The notes under the pieces were generated by a model, which was not told the origin of the DNA, made no database searches, and saw only the letters and a list, made by a program, of their open reading frames with translations. From an uncultured Bacilli bacterium (GTDB taxonomy: Bacteria > Bacillota_I > Bacilli_A > RF39 > UBA660), in the NCBI GenBank assembly GCA_947628495.1, contig CANRAC010000054.1, positions 1 through 6,888 of the forward strand: a stretch of 6,888 bases of DNA, written 5' to 3'. Of the stretch, positions 1 through 5,976 are shown in pieces (the stretch's first letter is position 1; each line of letters opens with the position of its first letter). The translations under genes and the position numbers were made by a program.

Positions 1-102
1 TGTCATTTTAAGCATCCTAATCATAGTGCTGATTTCTGGCAAGAGGTAAGTAAACATTATCCTTATTATAAATTAGCAAGAAAACGTTTGAAGGAGGTCT
101 AA
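1..102 (+). CDS. C-terminal end of an unrecognised protein (partial)
   Basis: Reading frame 1 is open from the window edge to a TAA at 100-102 and gives the last 33 residues of a protein whose start lies outside the window. The tail is rich in His, Lys and aromatics (it begins CHFKHPNHSADFW and ends RKRLKEV). I do not recognise the family and assign no function. The stop is only two bases before the ATG of the methyltransferase gene, and that gene's ribosome binding site (AAGGAGGT, 91-98) lies inside this reading frame, so the two are almost certainly co-transcribed and translationally coupled. Confidence 0.6.
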   Translation, partial: CHFKHPNHSADFWQEVSKHYPYYKLARKRLKEV

Positions 103-104
103 GC

Positions 105-875
105 ATGAATTTAATTACTTCATTAGACAATATTAATGTTAAAAGATGGTGTAAATTAAAAAGCAAAAAATATCGTGATAAAGAAGGAGCTTTTTTAATC
201 GAAGGTGAGCATTTAGTTTTAGAAGCGATAAAGCAAAATGTAGCTATAGAAGTAATTTTGGATAGTGAGACTATTTTACCTGTAGATATTCCTAAATATT
301 ACGTAACCAAGGATATTTTAAAAAAAATCACCTCATTAGAAAATCCACCAACAATGCTAGCTGTAGCTAAAAAAATTCCCGAAAAGCCTTATGGTCAAAA
401 ACTCCTTTTAATAGATAGTCTGCAAGATCCTGGTAATTTAGGTACAATTATAAGAACATCAGTAGCTTTTAATATTGATACTATTGTTTTAGGAGAAAAT
501 ACTGTCGATTTATATAACGAAAAAGTTTTAAGAGCTACTCAAGGTTTAATTTTTCATATTAATATTATCAAAAGAGATTTATATACTTTTATTGATGAAT
601 TAAAAAAGAACAATTATAAAGTTATAGGAACAAATGTAACGCATGGCAAAAAAATTGAAGAGCTTGATTTATCAAATAAATACGCCTTTATAATGGGTAA
701 TGAAGGTAGTGGGGTAAGTGAGATAATTTTAGATAAATGTGATAATTATGTTTATATTTCAACTAGTGAAGCTTGTGAAAGTTTAAATGTGGCTATTGCT
801 ACTGGTATTATTCTTTATGAATTGGATAAAAAGGATGCTAGAAAAGAAAAAGTTGATGTTTCATACCAGGATTAA
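105..875 (+). CDS. TrmH/SpoU-family RNA 2'-O-ribose methyltransferase
   Basis: A 256-residue SPOUT-class enzyme expected to methylate a ribose 2'-OH in rRNA or tRNA using S-adenosylmethionine. Residues ~1-90 form the substrate-binding domain seen in MRM3/RlmB-like members (FLIEGEHLVLEAI at 30-42). Residues ~100-240 are the knotted SpoU methylase domain. Its three family motifs are visible: motif 1 with DPGNLG at 108-113 and the conserved Arg at 117; motif 2 MGNEGSGV at 197-204; motif 3 SLNVAIATGI at 226-235, which forms the SAM-binding trefoil knot. Length is normal for the family. The start is fixed by AAGGAGGT at 91-98, six bases upstream of the ATG. The exact target nucleotide cannot be read from sequence, so I give no symbol; annotations such as 23S rRNA (guanosine 2'-O) methyltransferase are plausible but unproven. 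It follows the truncated upstream gene by two bases. No clear terminator follows it. Confidence 0.93.
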   Translation: MNLITSLDNINVKRWCKLKSKKYRDKEGAFLIEGEHLVLEAIKQNVAIEVILDSETILPVDIPKYYVTKDILKKITSLENPPTMLAVAKKIPEKPYGQKLLLIDSLQDPGNLGTIIRTSVAFNIDTIVLGENTVDLYNEKVLRATQGLIFHINIIKRDLYTFIDELKKNNYKVIGTNVTHGKKIEELDLSNKYAFIMGNEGSGVSEIILDKCDNYVYISTSEACESLNVAIATGIILYELDKKDARKEKVDVSYQD

Positions 876-964
876 ATTAGTTAAAAAGTAAAAAATATAA
901 AATTTATGATTTGCATGCTGTAAGTTCTTTTTTTTAGTATAAAAGATGTTTTGGAAAATTTAAC

Positions 965-992
965 TTGAAAATCTTTAAAAAATATGTATAAT
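965..992 (+). promoter_or_regulatory. Sigma-A-type promoter for the HEAT-like gene
   Basis: TTGAAA at 965-970 and a perfect TATAAT at 987-992 are separated by 16 bases, with a TG directly upstream of the -10. Transcription would begin near 999, just before the AAGGAG ribosome binding site (1002-1007) of the gene starting at 1016. The rest of the 876-1015 gap is AT-rich; I see no RNA gene and no convincing terminator in it. Confidence 0.7.
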
Positions 993-1015
993 ATTTTTAC
1001 CAAGGAGATGGGAAA

Positions 1016-1795
1016 ATGAAAGAAGACGATTTAGAATATTTAAAAATATACTTAGATACCCATAGAGATCTAGAAAAATTAGAAAATGGTGATTTTACTA
1101 ATTTAAATTTGAATAATTGGTTTGAAGATCATAAGCATTCTTATATATTGGCTACTATCAAAGGGTGTGCAAAGAATGCAAATTTAGCAGTTTTAAATCT
1201 TATCGTTTCCTATGCCCATGAATTATTAATTAACGAGCGAGAGTATAAGAGTTTAGGAGTTGATTTTCTTTTAAAAGAAGCATTAATAGTGGCTTATGAA
1301 CATGAAGATGTTTATGCTCCTATATTATCTAAATTATCTGAAAGTCCTCAGGCTTGGATTCGCCAATTATGTTGTGGAGCATGCTATAACAAACTTTTAA
1401 ATGATGAAGATTCTGAAGTAAGGAAGACAGCCAGCAAGTGTGCTTTTGTTAATAACAAATATGATGCTATTAATCCTATTGATACGCTTTATACGCAAAG
1501 AATTGATTTTTTAATTATGGCATTACAAACAGGAGCTATTCAAGTTGTAAAGCAAGGTATAAAAGATAGGAATTCAAATGAGAGAATTTGGAATGTTGCC
1601 TTTTATAGTTTAATGTTTGATGATAAAATAGAAAACGTCGAAATAGATAGTTATATGTTAAATATAACTGACATTGATAAATTAGTTTTAGCTGATGTTA
1701 TTGATGATTTAATTAATGACGGAAAAATTAAAATAAAACCAGATATGTTTCCCGAATGTTTTTCAAAAAATAAGGAACGAACTTTAAAAAAATAA
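1016..1795 (+). CDS. Hypothetical acidic alpha-helical protein with HEAT-like repeats and a Cys cluster
   Basis: A 259-residue soluble protein that I do not recognise as a named family. It has no signal peptide or membrane segment. It looks almost entirely helical, and the middle (~105-145) has the rhythm of HEAT-type repeats: LSESPQAWIRQL, then LLNDEDSEVRKTAS at 127-140, with the typical D-x-x-x-VR turn. Such solenoids usually bind proteins. Within this stretch cysteines cluster at C119, C120, C123 and C142 (others at C51 and C248), which could bind metal or simply be buried core residues. The start has AAGGAG at 1002-1007, eight bases upstream of ATG, and its own promoter. It lies upstream of the iron-sulfur operon but is separated from it by a hairpin and a promoter, so a functional link is only a guess. 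That the gene is real is likely; its role is unknown. Confidence 0.8.
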   Translation: MKEDDLEYLKIYLDTHRDLEKLENGDFTNLNLNNWFEDHKHSYILATIKGCAKNANLAVLNLIVSYAHELLINEREYKSLGVDFLLKEALIVAYEHEDVYAPILSKLSESPQAWIRQLCCGACYNKLLNDEDSEVRKTASKCAFVNNKYDAINPIDTLYTQRIDFLIMALQTGAIQVVKQGIKDRNSNERIWNVAFYSLMFDDKIENVEIDSYMLNITDIDKLVLADVIDDLINDGKIKIKPDMFPECFSKNKERTLKK

Positions 1796-1810
1796 TATTA
1801 AGATAAGATT

Positions 1811-1840
1811 AAGAAAAAATTCCAATTTTTTTCTTTTTTT
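1811..1840 (+). terminator. Weak AT-rich hairpin with T-run, possible terminator
   Basis: AAGAAAAAAT (1811-1820) can pair with the complementary run at 1825-1835, leaving a TCCA loop and one bulged T, followed by T residues to 1840. The stem contains only one G-C pair, so termination would be weak. It sits 15 bases after the stop of the HEAT-like gene and directly before the suf promoter, where a partial terminator is expected. Confidence 0.35.
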
Positions 1841-1841
1841 G

Positions 1842-1850
1842 TGATAAAAT
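1842..1850 (+). promoter_or_regulatory. Extended -10 promoter of the suf operon
   Basis: TGATAAAAT is a TGn extended -10 with hexamer TAAAAT (1845-1850). No good -35 is present; TTCCAA at 1820-1825 with a 19-base spacer is the best candidate. Transcription would start near 1857, making the sufC leader extremely short (about a dozen bases). The same nine bases recur in the promoter of the T-box leader (5749-5757). No recognisable iron-responsive operator is seen. Confidence 0.4.
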
Positions 1851-1857
1851 AAAGGGT

Positions 1858-1863
1858 AGGTGA
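1858..1863 (+). promoter_or_regulatory. Ribosome binding site that decides the sufC start
   Basis: AGGTGA lies five bases before the ATG at 1869. An in-frame GTG at 1860 would overlap this site and has only AAAGGG three bases upstream, so the ATG at 1869 is the better start. Confidence 0.7.
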
Positions 1864-1868
1864 TTTAT

Positions 1869-2621
1869 ATGTTAAAGATTAAAGATTTAACAGTAGTTGC
1901 AGATAATAAAATTATTTTAAATAAATTAAATTTAGATATAGAAACCGGAAAAATTTGGGCAATCATGGGACCTAATGGGGTTGGAAAAAGTACAATATGT
2001 AAGGTTTTGTTAAAAGATCCAAATTATCTTATAAAAAAGGGTAGTATTATTTATAATGGGGAAATCATAAACGATTTAAGCACGGATCAAAGAGCAAAAT
2101 TAGGACTATTTTTAATTGCTCAGACACCTACGGCTATAGAAGGTGTACAAAATAGCGAAATGTTGCGCATGGCGATTGCGAATCGCACTGGAAAAGCAGT
2201 AGATATCCTAAGCTTTCACAAAGAAATTAAAGAAGTATGTCAAAAATTAGATATTCCTAATGATTTTATTCATCGCGATATAAATGCCGGAATGAGTGGC
2301 GGAGAACGAAAAAAGAATGAATTAATGCACTTATGGATGCTAAAACCAGAATTTATCATCTTAGATGAAATTGATTCGGGATTAGATGTCGATGCTTTTA
2401 AAATTGTCATGAAATCTTTAAAAGATTACTACAAAAAATACCATCCTTCTATTTTAATAATTACCCATAATACCAAAGTGTTTAAATATTTAAAACCAGA
2501 TGGAATTAGTATCTTAGAAGATGGAAAAATAATTAAAACTGGTACGGAAGAATTAGCAAATATTATAGATGAGAATGGATTTGAGGCATTTAAAGTAAGT
2601 GAGAGTGTAACTCATGAATAA
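1869..2621 (+). CDS. sufC: SufC, Fe-S cluster assembly ATPase
   Basis: A 250-residue ABC-type ATPase of the cytosolic SUF scaffold complex. SufC dimerises on the SufB/SufD core, and ATP hydrolysis drives the rearrangement needed for nascent cluster assembly. All nucleotide-binding motifs are intact (numbering from ATG 1869): Walker A GPNGVGKST at 34-42, Q-loop Gln 85, signature SGGER at 143-147, Walker B FIILDE at 162-167, D-loop SGLD at 170-173 and switch His 200. The block LDEIDSGLDVDA around Walker B is characteristic of SufC rather than of transporter ATPases, and no membrane component is nearby. Length is normal. A GTG at 1860 would add three residues but fits the ribosome binding site poorly. 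The 3' end overlaps the next gene by eight bases, so the two are translationally coupled, as expected for partners in one complex. First gene of the suf operon. Confidence 0.95.
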   Translation: MLKIKDLTVVADNKIILNKLNLDIETGKIWAIMGPNGVGKSTICKVLLKDPNYLIKKGSIIYNGEIINDLSTDQRAKLGLFLIAQTPTAIEGVQNSEMLRMAIANRTGKAVDILSFHKEIKEVCQKLDIPNDFIHRDINAGMSGGERKKNELMHLWMLKPEFIILDEIDSGLDVDAFKIVMKSLKDYYKKYHPSILIITHNTKVFKYLKPDGISILEDGKIIKTGTEELANIIDENGFEAFKVSESVTHE

Positions 2622-3279
2622 AATAATAATAGAAAATGATTATATATCATTTGATGATGAAGAAGTAGATGTTCAATTTAATACTCAAAGCTTGACAATT
2701 GATATTACCAATAATGTCGTAATTAACGAATTAAATGATTGTAATATTATTCAAAAACTTATTATTAATATCCATGATAATAGTACTCTTACCTTAAATA
2801 TATTTAATCAAAAAGCTAGTCTTAATTTAGATATAGAAATAAATATCTATGATAATGGGAAGTTTTATGGTAATATTGGTTTAATTGCCAATACAGAAAA
2901 TCATTTAAATGTGACAACTAATATGTTTAAAGATAATATTGAAAATATTTTAAATATTAAAGGAATATCTAAAAAAGATGGATATTTTAATATTAAAGTA
3001 GATGGCAATGTACAAAAGAATACTTATAATAATATGATGAAAGAAAGTATTAAAATTCTAAATTTAAATGCGAAAGAAAATAAGATTTTACCTAATATGT
3101 TAGTCGCTACTAATGAAGTAAAAGCCGATCATTTTGTGACTATATCTAATATTTCAGAACCGGAGTTATTTTATTTAATGAGTAAAGGAATTAATCGAAA
3201 TTTAGCTAGTAAAATATTAGAAAAAGCATTTATATTTAGTTTATATGATGAAAAGGTTAAAAAGATAATAGATAAATAG
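2614..3279 (+). CDS. sufD: Short SufD-like Fe-S scaffold subunit
   Basis: A 221-residue SufB/SufD-family protein, about half the usual SufD length (around 400 or more). Residues ~10-150 are runs of alternating hydrophobic beta-strands with many Asn and Asp turns, consistent with a reduced beta-helix core. The C-terminal third carries the family signature: VKADH at 169-173, with the conserved His at 173, and ELFYLMSKGI at 184-193, followed by the short helical tail. Spacing in this block matches SufD rather than SufB. The SufB acceptor cysteine is absent, and the only Cys in the protein is C43. The N-terminal helical domain of ordinary SufD is missing. The ATG overlaps sufC by eight bases and has only a weak ribosome binding site, so it is probably translated by coupling. 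It would bind SufC. No frameshift is visible: the upstream sequence is intact sufC, so this is a genuinely short protein rather than a fragment. The family call is firm; SufD against a SufB/D fused-role protein is open. Confidence 0.82.
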   Translation: MNKIIIENDYISFDDEEVDVQFNTQSLTIDITNNVVINELNDCNIIQKLIINIHDNSTLTLNIFNQKASLNLDIEINIYDNGKFYGNIGLIANTENHLNVTTNMFKDNIENILNIKGISKKDGYFNIKVDGNVQKNTYNNMMKESIKILNLNAKENKILPNMLVATNEVKADHFVTISNISEPELFYLMSKGINRNLASKILEKAFIFSLYDEKVKKIIDK

Positions 3280-3286
3280 GAGGTGA
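3278..3286 (+). promoter_or_regulatory. Near-perfect ribosome binding site of sufS
   Basis: AGGAGGTGA is fully complementary to the 16S rRNA 3' end and overlaps the sufD stop codon (TAG 3277-3279). It is much stronger than the site for sufD, suggesting SufS is made in excess of the scaffold subunit. Confidence 0.7.
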
Positions 3287-3289
3287 GTT

Positions 3290-4486
3290 ATGAATCGTGA
3301 TGATTTTCCTATGTTAAAACAAAATATTATATATTTGGATAATGGGGCTACTAGTTTTAAGCCGCAAGTCGTAATTGATAAAATGAATGAATATTATACA
3401 ACCTATTCGGCAAATGCCCATCGTGGTGACTATGATATTTCTTATCATGTTGATATGGAATATGAAAATACCCGCGATTTAGTAAAAACATTTATTAATG
3501 CCCAAAGCAAAGAGGAAATAATTTTTACAGGTGGGGCAACGGAGAGCCTAAATTTAATAGTTAATGGTTTTTTTGAAAAAAATATTGAACAAGGCGATGA
3601 AATAATCATTACCAAAAGTGAACATGCTTCTAATGTTATTCCTTGGTTTCGTTTAGCTAAAAATAAAAAAGCTAAAATCAAATATATTGAATTAAATGAA
3701 AATCATGAAGTAACTATCGAAGCTCTTCAAAAAATTATCACACCCAAAACCAAAATTATTGCCTTAGCCCAAGTCACTAATGTAATTGGCGATGAAAGAC
3801 CAATTAAGCAAATATGTGCTTTGGCCCATGAACAAAATATTTTTGTTGTTGTCGATGGGTCGCAAAGTGTTCCTCATATGAAAGTTGACGTTCAAGATTT
3901 AGATTGTGATTTTCTTTGTTTTTCTGCTCATAAAATGTGTGGTCCTACGGGTGTAGGAGTACTTTATGGTAAAAAGGAACTTTTAGAAGCTATAGAACCT
4001 ACTAATTTAGGGGGAGGAATGAATGAATCTTTTGATAATGAATTTGAAGTTTTATTAAAACCGTTGCCTACTCGTTTAGAAGCTGGTACCCCAAATATTG
4101 CCGGCGTAATTGGTTTAGGGGCAGCTATCGAATATTTAAGTGAAATTGGCATGGATAAGATTGCCAAATATGAACGAAATTTAAGGGAATACTTAATTAA
4201 TAAATTAGAAAAAATTAGCTATATAGATATAATTAATTTACATAGTAAGTCAGGCATTGTCGCCTTTAATGTTGATAATATATTTAGCCAAGATGTCGCT
4301 TATTATCTTAATCGTTATCATATTTGTGTAAGAGCAGGTAATCATTGTGCAAAAATATTGAAAAGTGAAACGGGCGTAAAAAATACTTGCCGAATAAGCT
4401 TATATTTTTATAATACTAAAGAAGAAATTGATAAATTAGTCGAACTTCTAGCTGATAAAGAAAAAATAATTGCGGAGATGTTTTAA
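3290..4486 (+). CDS. sufS: SufS, group II cysteine desulfurase
   Basis: A 398-residue PLP enzyme that converts L-cysteine to L-alanine and holds the released sulfur as a persulfide on its active-site Cys, for transfer to SufU. Features in order: YLDNGATSFKP at 15-25 in the N-terminal region; cofactor-stacking His 112 in SEHASN; PLP pyridine-binding Asp 189 in VDGSQSVPH; Schiff-base Lys 215 in SAHKMCGPTGVG; RLEAGTPN at 262-269; catalytic Cys 353 in RAGNHCAK, after the substrate carboxylate-binding Arg 348; and the C-terminal TCRISLYFYNT. The short loop carrying the Cys and the overall length are those of the SufS/CsdA group, not the IscS group. Starts ten bases after sufD with a very strong ribosome binding site; the stop is immediately followed by the sufU ATG. 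All catalytic residues are present. Confidence 0.96.
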   Translation: MNRDDFPMLKQNIIYLDNGATSFKPQVVIDKMNEYYTTYSANAHRGDYDISYHVDMEYENTRDLVKTFINAQSKEEIIFTGGATESLNLIVNGFFEKNIEQGDEIIITKSEHASNVIPWFRLAKNKKAKIKYIELNENHEVTIEALQKIITPKTKIIALAQVTNVIGDERPIKQICALAHEQNIFVVVDGSQSVPHMKVDVQDLDCDFLCFSAHKMCGPTGVGVLYGKKELLEAIEPTNLGGGMNESFDNEFEVLLKPLPTRLEAGTPNIAGVIGLGAAIEYLSEIGMDKIAKYERNLREYLINKLEKISYIDIINLHSKSGIVAFNVDNIFSQDVAYYLNRYHICVRAGNHCAKILKSETGVKNTCRISLYFYNTKEEIDKLVELLADKEKIIAEMF

Positions 4487-4921
4487 ATGGATCAAGAGAT
4501 AAAAAGAGAAATTATTATGGAAAACTATTTGCATCCTCATAATAAAGAGACAACTAATGATGGTGAATATCTAAAGGTAAATAGTAACAATGAGTCATGT
4601 ATAGATAACATAGACTTGCAAATTTTAATAAAAAGTGGTAGGATAAAAGACATTAAATTTAATGGGGAGGCATGTGCGATATCTACTGCATCTACTTCAA
4701 TCATGATTAAAGAATTAATAAATAAAACAATTCTGGAAGCATTAGATTTTATTCATGATTTTGAAGCAATGATTAATGAAAATGAGTACAATAAAGAAAA
4801 ATTAGGTGAAGCTTTAGTGTTTGACGATATATTCAAGCAAAAAAATCGGAAAACTTGTGCTACGTTACCATATAAAGGGATGATTAAAGCTTTAGAAGAA
4901 TATCAAAAAAGTCATAATTAA
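4487..4921 (+). CDS. sufU: SufU, zinc-dependent sulfurtransferase
   Basis: A 144-residue IscU-fold protein that accepts persulfide sulfur from SufS, as established for Gram-positive SUF systems. It is expected to act as a zinc-bound sulfur relay rather than as the scaffold. The four zinc ligands are all visible: C38 and D40 (SCID), C63 in GEACAIS, and C124 in KTCATLPYKG. The insert between the second and third Cys, around EALVFDDIFKQ (109-118), separates SufU from IscU. The second residue of the usual C-G-D motif is Ile here. The ATG follows the sufS stop with no gap; GGAG at 4474-4477 inside sufS serves as its ribosome binding site. No sufB follows: the next gene is unrelated. Confidence 0.94.
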   Translation: MDQEIKREIIMENYLHPHNKETTNDGEYLKVNSNNESCIDNIDLQILIKSGRIKDIKFNGEACAISTASTSIMIKELINKTILEALDFIHDFEAMINENEYNKEKLGEALVFDDIFKQKNRKTCATLPYKGMIKALEEYQKSHN

Positions 4922-4970
4922 TAGAATGTCATGCATAAAAAACCTCAAAATTTAATATAAGAAGACAGAA

Positions 4971-5003
4971 AGGGAGATAAGCTTATATTTAAGCATATAA
5001 AAT
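4971..5003 (+). promoter_or_regulatory. Distant ribosome binding site with hairpin in the spacer
   Basis: AGGGAG at 4971-4976 is the only good ribosome binding site before the ATG at 5004 but lies 27 bases away. A small hairpin, GCTTA (4981-4985) pairing with TAAGC (4990-4994) around a TATT loop, would shorten the effective distance to about 13 bases. An in-frame TAA at 4998-5000 excludes an earlier start. The 4922-4970 gap holds AATATAAG-like -10 sequences but no convincing promoter and no terminator. Confidence 0.35.
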
Positions 5004-5741
5004 ATGAAAACAAATCCAAAAATATCGGAGTATACAGTAGTTAAAAGAGTAATTACAAAAGATGAAGACGATAATATCATAGAAAATTCGTATTATATAT
5101 TAAGAAATACTTTAGTTAAGTGTGATGGTTATGCATATACTGATTTATGTACTAATAAACCTATTAAAATGTTTAATTTTCAAGAATTTGACCATAATGA
5201 TATAGGAATTATGTTGGAAAAAGATCAAACTTATTATGAAAACCAAGTGCAAAATATTTGTGCTATTTATAATAATAAGGTTATGAATTTAATTCTAGAG
5301 TTAAAAGAAATTTTAAAAAATCAAGAACATCATTATGCCGGAGCCTTAAAAAAATATTTATACTATGTTGCTAAAAGTTTAGATAGTAAAAAAATTGTGG
5401 CTTTACAAACTCTTAAGACAAATTTTAACCCAGCAAATGAAGATAGAAAAAAAATATATGAGTTATTAAAAGACATTAAAAATGAAAATACATACTATTT
5501 TAAAATATTTTTGCATTATAGTATAAATGCGAAAATATTGGCAGATTTAAATAATCCAGTGCGTAATAGAATTAATCCGCAAAAAAGTATTATGCTATAT
5601 GAAGAAGAAAATGGTCTTATTAAAAAGACTGAAGAAAATTGGCAGGAATTAAATTCTTATAAAAGTGCAAACAACAATAATAATATAGTTGTGCCTAAAA
5701 GAAGAAAAAGAATTTTTGGAAATTTGTTTGCTAAAATATAA
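5004..5741 (+). CDS. Hypothetical protein in the position expected for sufB
   Basis: A 245-residue soluble protein I do not recognise. Residues 1-75 look beta-rich (YTVVKRVIT, SYYILRNTLV, AYTDLC). Residues ~75-180 are helical with a basic, heptad-like centre. Residues ~183-230 are low-complexity and Asn-rich, including a run of five Asn at 224-228. The tail is strongly basic (KRRKR at 232-236) followed by a short hydrophobic end, IFGNLFAKI. There is no signal peptide or membrane helix. Cysteines are C40, C49 and C86, with no metal motif. It lies 82 bases downstream of sufU, where sufB normally sits in Firmicutes, but bears no similarity to SufB. Codon use and AT-richness resemble its neighbours. 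The start is the first possible ATG. It may share the suf transcript, because no terminator is seen after sufU, but a role in Fe-S assembly is unsupported. Confidence 0.75.
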   Translation: MKTNPKISEYTVVKRVITKDEDDNIIENSYYILRNTLVKCDGYAYTDLCTNKPIKMFNFQEFDHNDIGIMLEKDQTYYENQVQNICAIYNNKVMNLILELKEILKNQEHHYAGALKKYLYYVAKSLDSKKIVALQTLKTNFNPANEDRKKIYELLKDIKNENTYYFKIFLHYSINAKILADLNNPVRNRINPQKSIMLYEEENGLIKKTEENWQELNSYKSANNNNNIVVPKRRKRIFGNLFAKI

Positions 5742-5757
5742 ATAAGTATGATAAAAT
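5728..5757 (+). promoter_or_regulatory. Promoter of the serS T-box transcript
   Basis: TGATAAAAT at 5749-5757 is an extended -10 with hexamer TAAAAT (5752-5757), preceded by TTGCTA (5728-5733) at an 18-base spacing. It overlaps the end of the upstream gene. The predicted start near 5764 lies just before the base of Stem I of the leader. Confidence 0.55.
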
Positions 5758-5911
5758 AATCTTAGAACACGATGATAAAAGACTAGTAATTAATATTTGT
5801 TTTCAAAGAGAATTAGTGGTTGGTGCAAACTAATAGCAAAGTTAATGAATCTCCTTTTTAGTGTAGTTAATACCTACCGGTTAAAACCGTTATCTTAAAT
5901 TAAGTAAAAAA

Positions 5912-5939
5912 AAGGATGGTACCGCATTATTTGCTCCTT
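5912..5939 (+). promoter_or_regulatory. T-box antiterminator
   Basis: AAGGA (5912-5916) pairs with TCCTT (5935-5939), and GC (5924-5925) with GC (5933-5934). The seven-base bulge TGGTACC (5917-5923) is left free to pair its TGGT with the tRNA acceptor end. This is the canonical two-helix T-box antiterminator geometry. Confidence 0.88.
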
Positions 5940-5960
5940 GCAAGTAGTGTGGTTTTTATT
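5921..5960 (+). terminator. Regulated intrinsic terminator of the T-box
   Basis: Positions 5921-5934 pair without a gap with 5940-5953 (14 pairs including G-U pairs), closing a TCCTT loop and followed by a T-rich tail to 5960. The stem consumes the ACC of the T-box bulge and both GC segments of the antiterminator, and its loop is the antiterminator's TCCTT strand, so the two structures are mutually exclusive. Confidence 0.9.
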
Positions 5961-5976
5961 TTAGAAGGAAGGGATT

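Larger units (their letters stand above)
5764..5960 (+). ncRNA. T-box riboswitch, tRNA-Ser responsive
   Basis: A transcription-attenuating leader that senses uncharged tRNA. Stem I can be folded by hand. ACAC (5767-5770) pairs with GTGT (5861-5864), with a GATGAT bulge resembling the T-box kink-turn. AAAAG (5777-5781) pairs with CTTTT (5854-5858). The specifier loop has AGTA (5785-5788) opposite GAATCTC (5847-5853). ATTAA pairs with TTAAT above it. The conserved AGAGA is at 5807-5811. The distal ATTAGT/ACTAAT stem carries the GGTTGGTGCAA loop. The triplet after GAA is TCT (5850-5852), a Ser codon, matching serS downstream. The Stem III-like CGGT/ACCG hairpin (5878-5889), the conserved CCGTTATC, and the T-box GGATGGTACCGC (5914-5925) follow. 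With uncharged tRNA-Ser bound, the antiterminator forms and the genes are read through. Confidence 0.93.

Noticed and set aside
913..935. GCATGC palindrome and run of eight T after the methyltransferase gene, as a terminator
   Set aside because: The palindrome is only six bases with no loop, and no G-C-containing stem abuts the T-run.
1860..1868. GTG start extending SufC by three residues
   Set aside because: The GTG overlaps the AGGTGA ribosome binding site that is ideally placed for the ATG at 1869.
3445..3681. Minus-strand open frame of 78 codons inside sufS
   Set aside because: It lies wholly within a well-supported enzyme gene, has no ribosome binding site, and its product shows no recognisable features; it is a shadow of the sufS codons.
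3964..4167. Minus-strand open frame of 67 codons inside sufS
   Set aside because: Also antisense to conserved sufS coding sequence, without initiation signals.
4922..4970. Terminator or promoter between sufU and the 5004 gene
   Set aside because: No stable hairpin with a T-tail is found, and the AATATAAG-like sequence has no -35 at proper distance.
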